Source: Erinaceus europaeus (Eukaryota; Chordata; Mammalia; Eulipotyphla; Erinaceidae). Taken from it: 64,000 nt of DNA. The DNA lies in NCBI RefSeq assembly GCF_950295315.1, contig NW_026647634.1, positions 22,457 to 86,456 on the forward strand. Reading direction: 5' to 3'. Both the position numbers and the translations under genes were made by a program. The first letter of the stretch is position 1, and every line of letters starts with the position of its first letter. The notes beneath the pieces were generated by a model. It searched no databases and was not told where the DNA came from. It worked only from the letters and a program-made list of their open reading frames with translations. Shown in pieces: positions 54,346 through 64,000 of the stretch.

Positions 54346-55094
54346 TTTTTGTACTACAATATAATACATACTTTGTATTAAAATTATTCACAATTTCACC
54401 TGGTTTAAATAAAGACTAGTATACCTATATATCTTGAGTGTGTGGTCTTTTTCTATTATTTTGTGCCACTTCTAATTGGAATAGTTATTGGAATCATAAA
54501 GATAATTTCATAGAATTTTCAAGATAAAATTCCAAAGGAAAATTTGTCTTTTTTTTTTTTTTGGCCTAGTGATAGATAGCCTCAATGATTGTGCTGCTCC
54601 TACATAACAAATTACAGGGAATTCAAACGAGTTACTCATCACTGACTTAGGAAGTAGACATTTAAACAAAGATTAATTTCTGCTAAAGGATAGGATGCTT
54701 GAGTTGCTATGAAAGCAAATTGAATGTTCACTGATCTCTTCGTGAGAAGGTCAGGTAGCTGTGATAGAGATGAATACGGAACCATGAGTAGGAATACATC
54801 AATGCCAGATCATTACTGACTCAATCATTTATCCATATTAGACAAAAACTTACTGTCAAATAACATAATCAGTAATTTCCCAAATCAACGAACTATGTCC
54901 TATTGGCAATGAACCATGAAAAACAAGTAAGCTGAACTCACTTTCTACACTTATGTTCAGGATATATATGAATAAATATGCATGCATATATTACAATAAA
55001 TGAAATGATAAAATGTATACATATGATCAAAATACAATAGAAAGCATTCTAACCTAATTTTAACCATTTTATTGTTTCTAAATAATCATGACTG
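54346..55094. other. Unique AT-rich sequence
   Basis: No recognised feature. Confidence 0.5.
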
Positions 55095-55790
55095 ATTTTT
55101 TAAAAATAATTTTATTGGGTGGTTAATAGTTTTCAGTACATTTGTTGACACATGGATAAAATTTCTCATTTCTAGTGTCAGGTGGTGCCAGCGGGTTAAG
55201 CTCACATGGCCTAAAGCACAAGGCAGAAGGAACCCGGTTCTAGCCACTGGCTCCCCACCTACAGGGGAGTCGCTTCACAGGCAGTGAAACAGGTCTGCAG
55301 GTGTCTTATCTTTCTATCCCCGTCTCTGTCTTCCCCTCCTCTCTCCATTTCTCTCTGTCCTATCCAACAACGAACAACATCATCAATAACAATAATAACC
55401 ATAACAAGGCTACAATAACAAGGGCAACAAAAGGGGAAAAATGGCCTCCAGGAGCAGTGGATTCATGGGGCAGGCACTGAGCCCCAGCAAAAAAAAATTC
55501 TCATTTCACCTCCAACTTAGCTCGTTTTCCATCATCATGCACGAAGTCCTGGAAGTCTCCCCTCATCAATTTCTCCTCTATTCTCTTTCCCTACTGTTTT
55601 TCTTTGGTGCAACATATCAAACCAGTCCAAATTTTATTACTTGTTTCCCCTTTCTGGTCTTGTTAGTTAAGTTCTGCTTACCAGAGACATCAACCTATGT
55701 TCATTTTTCTCTCTCTAGTGTATCTCATTTAACATGCTTCTTTCAAGTTCAATCCAAGGTAAATTAATAACTGACCCATGCTTCAGTGGA
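55095..55790 (-). mobile_element. L1 3' end, second subfamily, minus strand, split by a SINE
   Basis: 'aataattttattgggtggtt' and 'acatttgttgacacatgg' match 41600-41640. After the SINE it resumes with 'tctcatttcacctccaactt' and 'ttggtgcaacatatcaaacc'. Confidence 0.82.
55163..55506 (+). mobile_element. SINE type A long form, nested in L1 tail
   Basis: SINE at about 55172-55497 between copies of 'ttctcattt' (55163-55171, 55498-55506). Carries the full long-form module ending 'ggcactgagccccagc'. Confidence 0.92.
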
Positions 55791-56695
55791 TGACCGATTT
55801 TTATACAAAGGAGAGATGATGGTGGAAAGTCTTACTACTACTGTGCCTTCTAGTTCTGCTTAACAGAATACTTAAACTAAGATGATTTTATTTATTCCTC
55901 TTAATGTTGTACTTGCTTTTTAATTATGCAAATTAGTTCATTTTTCTTAAATGAGATTAATATCCATACGAAATTTCAATGATTTTGCATATGAAAACTT
56001 TAGAAATGAATATCAAAAAGAAACTTGTTTAAACTGATATGGGCATATGAGCTGACAGTAAAAATTGGTAGAATGTAAAATGATTCTAGATTCAGGTTGC
56101 TTTAAAACTGATTTATGTGCACTAATAATTTTTTAAATAAAAAATAATATTGATCATGCTTTATGAAAAATTATTATCTGAAACTACAACTCATACTAAA
56201 GTAGAAGGCTACATGACAAAACTTATTTGATTTAGCATTTAAAATTTGATGGATGTACATTTATAAGCAACAATAGTAATGATTATTACTTTTAAATTTA
56301 AAGTGCGTCTGTCTATAATTATTGAGTATACAATTAAAGAAAAGCATTTATAGTTCATATGCAAGTTATTGATAATCATTGTGGCTTCAGTGGTGCCAAG
56401 GACATACAAATAATCAAACTGATTCTTATATTGTAGAATTCCCTACTATGAACTGATTATCTGAGTTTCAGACTTGACTAATTCATGTAATATGAAATTC
56501 CATCCAATATTTTAATCTAACTTGTGAATATATCACCCATCTCTTGAAACAGCACTCTTATATGGTTCATTCTGAAAGATTCAGAAAAATACAAATATAA
56601 GACAAAGTATTTCCGTTCTAAAAATAATAGCAGTACTTTCTTCAAAATATTTTAGTGACTGAGACCTCTACCTAAAGAACTGAATTTATTAAATT
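55791..56695. other. Unique AT-rich sequence, no gene seen
   Basis: No recognised feature. Confidence 0.5.
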
Positions 56696-56699
56696 TTGC

Positions 56700-56875
56700 C
56701 TTTTGCATCCCATAAAGAATTGTGGTCCATACAGAAAGATACAGAATAGGAAAATTTCCAGTGGAAGGAATGGGACACGGAACTCTGGTGGTGGAAACTA
56801 TGTGGAATTTTACCCCTGTTATCTTACAATCTTGTTAATCGTTATTAAATAACTAATAAATTTTTAAAAAGAACT
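56700..56875 (+). mobile_element. L1 3' terminus
   Basis: 'ttttgcatcccataaagaat' to 'aatcgttattaaataactaa', a 5'-truncated tail with A-rich end. Confidence 0.8.
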
Positions 56876-58457
56876 AAAATTATTTTCCATATATATGTGT
56901 ATGTATATATATATTTGAAGAATCATTTTACTACAATTTTAGCAACCTCAGTTTATATAAACTGAGAATATCTAATAATTCTTATTCAATTCAGTTACTT
57001 CTCCTGTTGTACATCATCTGTGCAGCTCGATCTTATAGATGAACACACAGTTTTTCTTTCAGTTGTCTGTACAAATGATATACTGAAAAGCATGTGAACT
57101 GGTGCTTGTTTTTATAATTAAAATTTTACAAAAGGGGGTTTTACATACAGTCAAGCATCACAAAATAACATCTTATAATGGCTTTTCACAGCTGTACTTC
57201 TGACATTTCTATGGCTAGTGAGTCATACTTTTATTTTTGACCATCTGCAAACCTCACTTATGATCATAAGCAGGTGGTGTATACCCTTTACTTAATTTCC
57301 TTTCCAGAGACAATAACACAACTAGGATTAAAGAAGGCAGAAGAAAACACTTCTACATGACTTTAAGCCTGTCTGATTTGTATAATAAGATTTTAAGCTA
57401 AATAAAAAAAAAAATGAAACTAATCCCCAAGAACAAATACTGCTTTATTTCACTTTAGGTAAGACAAATGCAACTAATATAACACTTTTTATTTTTACTG
57501 AAATGGTGCCAGAAATTCATGATTCATAAATTCAAAATTTAAATGTGATAATATTATACAACAGTGAGAAATTTAATTTCTTGCATAAATTCTTTGAGTC
57601 TTAGCCTCAGTTTCTTCAGCACTATACTAACTAATGAAGGTATCCAAATAGTAAGTGAGTAGGTTATCATAGATGATAAGATGCAATGAAGCTCAGAATG
57701 GAACCTGACATATTGGAGGTACTCAGGAGTAATCCCTTCCCCAGAATGTTTTAAGGTCTTTGAAAAGCTAATAATTTCCCACTAGAAACCAGAGGTGTTA
57801 TTCTTTTTTTTAAACCACTGTTTCAATTTTTATTGACATGATCCATTTCTGTATGAATTTACCATTGATAATGATGGAATCAGGTAGAGCAACTTGAAAA
57901 GGGTTATTTTCTATATTTCCTATTTTAGAATAATATATATACAACAGCAGGAGCCTAAATCACCCCATGAAGGCTTTTCACATATGAGCAGGTGGAACCA
58001 AACACAGGACCAAAGTCATTTTCTAATATTCTCATTTCACTGCTACCTTGATTAGTCAGTGCATAATCCTGTCTAATCTCTCTAGAGATTTGATTTACAC
58101 ATTGTTTTCTATATATGACTGAACTGAGGGTCATGTGACACTATCTTGCTAAAGCATTAGTATCTTCCTGTTGAGTGATAGTTTAAGGTTCAATGTGCCT
58201 CTAGTTCCTCTAAAGAGTGCAGTGTCCACTAGGACACACCCAAGATAGTTATGTTTGAAGACAATGAACAGTGGCTGGAAAGGGAAAGTTTGCTTTACAT
58301 CACTATCTTCCAGCAGAGGACAAGATGGTAATTTGAGTGAGAATAAGTGTTTGTCATTGATAGCAAGCTTCTACTTACTATGTTCAAGGCAAACCCTACT
58401 TCAGATTCCGTAAGTGTCACTAACCACATATACTTGTGATCTTTCTTCTATAGGTCT
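56876..58457. other. Unique sequence, no gene seen
   Basis: 1.6 kb with a (TA)n patch near 56890-56915. No exon-like frame, repeat or RNA gene recognised. Confidence 0.5.
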
Positions 58458-58760
58458 AAAAAAATGCCGTTATATTGGGAGTTGGGCGGTAGCGCAACGG
58501 GTTAAGTGCACGTGGTGCGAAGCACTAGGACAGGGGTAAGGATGCCTGTTGGAGGCCTTGGTTCCCCACCTGAGGGGAGTCACTTCACAAGCAGTGAAGC
58601 AGGTCTGCAGCTGTCTATCTTTCTCTCCCCTCTCCCTTCCTCCCTCCATTTCTCTCTGTCCTATCTAACAACATCAATAACAACATTAGTAACTACAACA
58701 ATAAAACAACAAGGGCACCTAAAGGGAAAATAAATAAATATTTAAAGTTTTAAAAAATGC
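58458..58760 (+). mobile_element. SINE type A adjoining a full-length L1
   Basis: SINE at about 58476-58750, head 'gggagttgggcggtagcgca'. 'aaaaaatgc' occurs before the SINE (about 58459-58467, continuing 'cgttatatt') and after it (58752-58760), but the right copy is cut off by the L1 at 58761. Confidence 0.88.
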
Positions 58761-60103
58761 GAGAGGGAGAGGAAGATGGCGGACTGAGAAGTCGCTAACA
58801 GCGAGCGCTCGGATCGCATCGTCGGCAACGGTAGGATTTTCTGCCTTTAGCAGGCCAGTTAATAAGGGGTGACACTAAAAAGTGAGTACAATTTAATTTG
58901 GGTTAAGAATTAGAGTAAAGGTGACACGGACTAGCGGGGTTCCAGAATTCCCAGGGCGCCAGGCAAGGCGAGTGCGCCGGGCATTGTCCTCCGCCCGCCT
59001 AGGAAGGCGGCTCCTCCGCCGGTTGCAGAGCGCAGCGGGCAGAGGACCCGGAGAGAGCACTTTAGCTCGGGGGCTTTCCCTTGGGAGTCTCCAGGGTCCA
59101 CCGCGACCCTGAGAGTGGATCCAAAGACTTCTTGAGTATAGCTCTCATTGGATCAAAGGATTTGGAGCTAGTTTTCATTTTTGAGAAATCCTTTAAAAAA
59201 CTCTGGAGGGGGGGGTTTCCCGGAAGATGGCGGACGGAGAAGCGGCTAGCCTTTGAGCTCCGGACACATCTCCTGTAAACAATAGGATTTTCTGCATTTA
59301 GCAGGCCAGCCAATAAGGGGCCATAGCGGTCATACCAAGGAGGTGTCTATAACTTAATTTGGGTTAAGAATTAGAATAGGGGGAAAAATTCTTTTTTCTT
59401 CCTTTTAATTTTCAAGCATACATCCTTCCTGCTGCCCCCCCCCCCCCCCATAAGCAGTGCCTGGGACCAGCTACTAGCAGGATACCCCATACCACCAAAC
59501 AGGGTTTTTTTTTTTCTTTCTTTCTTTCTTTTTTTTTTTTTTAAACTCACTGATACACATTTGGGAAGTTCCTCGCACTGCTCTTTAATTACAACCCTTC
59601 TTCTTATCTTCTCCCTTTTCTCTCTCTTCTCTCTCTCTATCTCTTTTTTTAAATTTTTTATTTATTTATTTTTTATCTTGTCATACACTTCTTTCTTCTT
59701 TGCCTTTCTGAATTTGTGAATTACTTTGGGGAAGAAATCTGACCCAGAGTGGACTCTCTATGTGTGTATCTCTGCTCTAGTTCCCTTTACACTCTTGTTA
59801 CCCCTAGAATATACACTGGATAGTAGATTTGCATAACTGTATATTCTTGCTATCCTCTCTTTCTTTTCTCTTTCTTCACTGGGATTTGGTTACTATTTTT
59901 TCACGGACTGGAGAAATTTTTTGGCTAACTGGTAACGATTAAACTCCTTCAATACTTACTTCAGTTGCTACTGTAATTCCGGAGGTTGGTGAGTGCAATT
60001 GTCATAAAGGTATTTAGTACAGTGTTACTTGTGCTCAAAACACAACAACTGAGGAACAACAGAGCATTAAAAAAAAAAAGAGAGAAACACATAAATAAAA
60101 AAA
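58761..60103 (+). promoter_or_regulatory. L1 5' UTR / internal promoter
   Basis: GC-rich 58920-59110. YY1-like 'gaagatggcgg' at 58772-58782 and again at 59223-59233. Each is followed by 'aggattttctgc' and 'aatttgggttaagaattag', making a two-unit arrangement about 450 bp apart. A C-run (59438-59451) and T-rich tracts follow before ORF1. Confidence 0.82.
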
Positions 60104-61018
60104 ATGGGTAGATTAAAAACAAATAAAACTGCTACCCCAATGAATGAAGACAAGAGCCCAGAAGAAACCACAAATCAGTCAGAAGTAACCATAGATAAGA
60201 AAAGTATGCAAGCAATAATAAACTTATTAATCACAGAAATGAAAACAACATTGGAGGAAAGGAATGGCAGTATTAGGGAAACAACAGTTGAGACCCCCAA
60301 GGAAAATACTGATTATCTAGAGACAATTAGAGAACTGAAAGCTGAAATAGCTGTAATGAAGAAAGAAGCTGAGGCAAGGGAAAGCAGACTAACAGAAGCA
60401 GAAAACAGAATTAGTCAGACAGAGGATGAGTTAGAGAAAACTAAGAAAGAGGTGAAAGAGCTTAAAAAGAGATTGAGAGACACTGAAAACAACAACAGAG
60501 ACATATGGGATGATCTCAAAAGAAGTAACATTCGTATAATTGGCCTGCCAGAGGAAGAAAGAGAGGAAGGGGAAGCAAACATTCTAGAGGAAATAATACA
60601 AGAAAATTTCCCAGACCTGAATAACAGAAAGGATATCCAGGTGCAAGAGGCCCAGAGAGTACCAAACAGAATCAACCCAGACCTGAAAACACCAAGACAC
60701 ATCATAGTCACAATGAGAAGAAGTAAGGATAAAGAAAGGATCCTAAAGGCTGCAAGAGAGAAACAAAAAGTCACATACAGGGGAAAACCCATAAGACTTT
60801 CTGCAGATTTCTCAACTCAAACTCTAAAAGCCAGAAGGGAGTGGCAAGATATCTATCGAGCCCTGAATGAAAAAGGGTTTCAACCAAGGATAATATATCC
60901 TGCTAGACTTTCATTCAAGCTAGATGGAGGGATCAAAACCTTCTTAGACAAACAACAGTTAAAGGAGGCAACTATCACCAAGCCGGCCCTGAAAGAGGTA
61001 CTAAAAGACCTCTTATAA
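60104..61018 (+). CDS. L1 ORF1 protein (RNA-binding nucleic acid chaperone), intact
   Basis: 304 residues, somewhat shorter than human ORF1p (338). Residues 47-130 form a charged heptad-rich coiled coil that should trimerise. Residues about 139-230 are the RRM-like domain, with 'NIRIIGLPEEE' and 'RHIIVTMRRSKDKERILKAAREK' as strands equivalent to RNP motifs. Residues about 231-290 are the C-terminal domain ('GKPIRLSADFSTQTL', 'GFQPRIIYPARLSF'). The protein coats L1 RNA and is required for retrotransposition in cis. Start chosen as the first ATG of the frame after in-frame-poor A-rich leader; the matching Met is present in the other L1. ORF2 begins 61 bp downstream, so ORF2 would need re-initiation as in other L1s. 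Intact coding suggests recent activity of the family. Confidence 0.95.
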   Translation: MGRLKTNKTATPMNEDKSPEETTNQSEVTIDKKSMQAIINLLITEMKTTLEERNGSIRETTVETPKENTDYLETIRELKAEIAVMKKEAEARESRLTEAENRISQTEDELEKTKKEVKELKKRLRDTENNNRDIWDDLKRSNIRIIGLPEEEREEGEANILEEIIQENFPDLNNRKDIQVQEAQRVPNRINPDLKTPRHIIVTMRRSKDKERILKAAREKQKVTYRGKPIRLSADFSTQTLKARREWQDIYRALNEKGFQPRIIYPARLSFKLDGGIKTFLDKQQLKEATITKPALKEVLKDLL

Positions 61019-61079
61019 ACAAGAACATCACTATAATACTTGTAGTATATCAGAGTAAACAAATCGTTTTTTTAGAACA

Positions 61080-64000
61080 ATGGCACTACAATACATTAAA
61101 TCCATAATATCAATAAATGTCAATGGCTTAAACTCACCCATCAAAAGGCACAGGGTGGGGGGATGGATCAGAAAACATAACCCAACCATATGCTGCTTGC
61201 AAGAATCCCATCTGTCACAACAAGATAAACACAGACTTAAAGTGAAAGGATGGAAAACTATCATACAGGCTAACGGTCCACAAAAAAGGGCAGGAACAGC
61301 CATTCTCATCTCAGACACGATAGATTTTAAATTAAATAAAGTAATAAAAGATAGGCAAGGACATTACATAATGATTAGAGGATCAATCAGCCAAGAAGAC
61401 TTAACAATTATTAACATCTATGCATCCAACGAGGGACCATCTAAATACATTAAACACCTACTGAGAGAATTTCAAAAATACATCTATAGTAATACAATAA
61501 TAGTGGGAGACTTCAATACCCCACTCTCACACTTAGACAGATCAACAAAGCAGAGAACCAATAAAGATACAAGAGAATTGAATGAAGAGATTGACAGACT
61601 AGACCTCTTGGACATTTTCAGACTCCTCCACCCCAAAAAAACTGGAATACACCTTCTTTTCAAATCCACACAACACATACTCAAGGATAGACCACATGTT
61701 AGGCCACAAAGACAGCATCAATAAACTCAAGAGCATTGAAATCATCCCAAGTATCTTCTCAGACCACAGTGGAGTAAAACTAACTTTTAACAACAAACGG
61801 AAAATTATTAAAAGACATAGAATTTGGAAACTAAACAACATGCTCCTTAAGAACCACTGGGTCAGAGACTCACTCAAACAGGAAATTCAAATGTTCCTGG
61901 AAACTAATGAAAATGAAGACACAACCTATCAAAATATTTGGGACACAGCGAAAGCAGTACTGAGAGGGAAACTTATAGCCATACAATCACATATTAAACA
62001 CAAAGAAGAAGCCCAAATGAACGACCTTACTACACACCTCAAGGACTTAGAGGAGGAGGAACAAAGGAACCCTAAAGCAACCAGAAGGACAGAAATCACT
62101 AAAGTTAGAGCAGAAATAAACAACATCGAAAATAAAAGAACCATACAAAAGATCAATGAAGCCAAATGTTGGTTCTTTGAAAGATTAAACAAAATTGACA
62201 AACCCCTAGCCAGACTCACCAAACAAAAAAGAGAGAAGACTCAAATTAATAGAATTGTAAACGATGCAGGAGATATCACAACTGACACCACAGAAATCCA
62301 GAGAATCCTGCGAAACTTCTATAAAGAACTATATGCCACCAAGCTAGAGAATCTGGAAGAAATGGAACAATTCCTAGAAACCTATGCACTTCCAAAACTG
62401 AACAAGAAGAACTACAAAATCTACATGCACCAATCACAGACAAAGAAATTGAAACCGTTATTAAGAATCTCCCCAACAACAAAAGTCCTGGACCAGATGG
62501 CTTCACAAATGAATTCTACAAAACTTTCAGGAAACAGTTAATACCCATACTTCTTAAGCTATTCCATAAGATTGAAGAAACAGGAATACTCCCTTCCACC
62601 TTTTATGAAGCCAACATCACCCTGATACCAAAAGCTGATAGGGACAGAACAAAAAAGGAAAACTACAGACCAATATCTCTGATGAACATAGATGCCAAAA
62701 TATTAAACAAGATCTTGGCCAACCGGATACAGCAACACATCAAAAAGATTGTTCATCATGACCAAATGGGATTCATCCCAGGAATGCAAGGCTGGTTCAA
62801 CATCCGTAAATCAATCAATGTCATTCATCACATCAATAAAAGCAAAGCCAAAACCACATGATTATCTCAATAGATGCAGAGAAAGCCTTTGACAAAATCC
62901 AACACCCATTCATGCTCAAAACTCTACAGAAGATGGGAATAGATGGGAAATTCCTCAAGATAGTGGAGTCTATATATAGCAAACATACAGCCAACATCAT
63001 ACTCAATGGACAGAAGCTGAAAGCATTCCCCCTCAGATCGGGGACTAGACAGGGCTGTCCACTGTCACTGTTACTCTTCAACATAGTATTGGAAGTTCTT
63101 GCCATAGCAATCAGGCAAGAGAAAGAAATCAAAGGGATACAGATTGGAAGGGAAGAAGTCAAGCTCTCACTATTTGCAGATGATATGATAGTATACATAG
63201 AAAGACCTAAAGAATCCAGTAGAAAATTACTGGAAGTTGTTAGGCAATATAGCAAGGTATCAGGCTACAAAATCAATGTACAAAAATCAGTGGCATTTCT
63301 TTATGCAAACACTAAATCTGAAGAAGAAGACATCCAGAAATCACTCCCATTTACTGTTTCAGCAAAATCAATCAAATACCTAGGAATAAAGTTGACCAAA
63401 GAAGTGAAAGACTTGTATACTGAAAACTATGAGTCGCTACTCAAGGAGATAGAAACTGATACCAAGAAATGGAAAGATATCCCATGCTCATGGATTGGAA
63501 GAATAAATATCATCAAAATGAATATTCTCCCCAGAGCCATATACAAATTTAATGCAATACCCATCAAATTTCCACCAGGCTTCTTTAAGAGAATAGAACA
63601 AATACTACAATCATTTATGTGGAACCTGAAAACACCTAGAATTGCCAAAACCATCTTAAGGAAAAGAAACAGAAATGGAGGCATCACACTCCAAGACCTT
63701 AAACTATATTATAAAGCCATCATCATCAAAACAGCATGGTACTGGAACAAAAATAGGCATACGGACCAGTGGAACAGAATTGAAAGCCCAGAAGTAAATC
63801 CCAACACCTATGGGCATCTAATCTTTGATAAAGGGGCCCAAAGGATTAAATGGAAAAAGGAGGCTCTCTTCAATATATGGTGCTGGGAAAACTGGGTTGA
63901 AACATGCAGAAGAATGAAATTGAACCACTTTATCTCACCAGAAACAAAAATCAACTCCAAATGGATCAAAGACCTAGATGTTAGACCAGAAACAATCAAA
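61080..64000 (+). pseudogene. L1 ORF2 (endonuclease-reverse transcriptase), frameshifted, partial
   Basis: N-terminal APE-type endonuclease with catalytic candidates Asn15 (NVNG), Glu42 (QESH), Tyr114 (NIYAS), Asp144/Asn146 (GDFN). An extra base near 61642 shifts the frame and the first segment stops at 61724. The second segment (61696-62541 frame) carries 'SDHSG' and the region before RT. A one-base loss near 62402 shifts into the frame with '[15 protein letters not shown]'. A third shift near 62853 leads to the segment open from 62858 to the window end, with 'TRQGCPLS' and FADD at 63173-63184. The zinc-knuckle region lies beyond the window. Three isolated single-base indels in an otherwise clean copy could be real or assembly errors. 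Confidence 0.93.

Larger units (their letters stand above)
58761..64000 (+). mobile_element. Full-length-type L1, 3' end outside window
   Basis: 5' UTR 58761-60103, ORF1 60104-61018, 61-bp intergenic gap, ORF2 from 61080. Nearly collinear with the minus-strand L1 but retaining the endonuclease region deleted there. ORF1 is intact; ORF2 carries three single-base frameshifts. The low divergence suggests a recent insertion. Confidence 0.95.

Noticed and set aside
58921..59112. 63-codon Arg-rich frame that could be a host promoter exon
   Set aside because: Part of the L1 5' UTR, matched by 28788-28990 in reverse.
60415..60792. 125-codon minus-strand frame within L1 ORF1
   Set aside because: Antisense shadow of an intact coiled-coil coding region; Leu/Ser-rich composition comes from the complement of Glu/Lys codons.

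Overview
The window is mammalian and almost certainly from a hedgehog (Erinaceidae, most likely Erinaceus). Three things support this: dozens of copies of two tRNA-derived SINE families typical of that lineage, an active-looking mammalian L1 family, and a Vingi-type non-LTR retrotransposon, a clade reported among mammals only from hedgehogs. The DNA is AT-rich and I found no exon of a host protein-coding gene, no rRNA gene and no functional tRNA gene. It looks like intergenic or intronic DNA that has served as a landing site for retroelements. Every substantial open frame belongs to a transposable element or to a microsatellite.

Layout. 1-496: 3' end of a class II-like endogenous retrovirus (ERV) with its LTR. 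0.7-7.8 kb: SINEs, an L1 tail and old unique sequence. 7.9-9.75 kb: a solo LTR with a 6-bp target duplication, then a 5'-truncated, broken Vingi element on the minus strand. 9.75-19.3 kb: unique AT-rich DNA with L1 fragments and SINEs. 19.375-29.174 kb: one full-length minus-strand L1 bounded by a perfect 16-bp duplication; its 3' UTR is split by a complete non-autonomous provirus (19919-22656, 6-bp duplication, Lys-type primer site, polypurine tract, no gag or pol). 29.2-43 kb: SINEs, an L1 3'-UTR insertion with 15-bp duplications (34488-35420), other L1 tails and unique DNA. 43.0-45.6 kb: an old L1 carrying two SINEs and a solo LTR. 45.9-46.6 kb: a SINE inside a SINE. 47.9-49.4 kb: an L1 with a 5' inversion and a probable 3' transduction. 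50-58.4 kb: L1 tails, SINEs and unique DNA. 58.76-64.0 kb: a second full-length L1 on the plus strand, with intact ORF1 and frameshifted ORF2, running off the window.

How the parts relate. The L1s supply the endonuclease and reverse transcriptase that the SINEs need, and L1-style target duplications are visible at many SINE copies. The nesting gives a relative chronology: SINE type B, then the minus-strand L1, then the provirus. The LTRs fall into at least three related types that share U5/PPT segments but differ in U3.

The most interesting points are the Vingi element (possible horizontal transfer), the gag/pol-less provirus whose two LTRs are identical in U3 but diverged in R/U5, a sense-strand open frame of about 150 codons in the L1 3' UTR in three separate copies, and the inverted L1 with transduced flank. 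SINE types are labelled here A (long, acaacaataaaacaacaag tail), B (short, aataaataaa tail) and C (short, 'caccaccataa' core). Coordinates of old repeats are approximate to about 10-20 bases.
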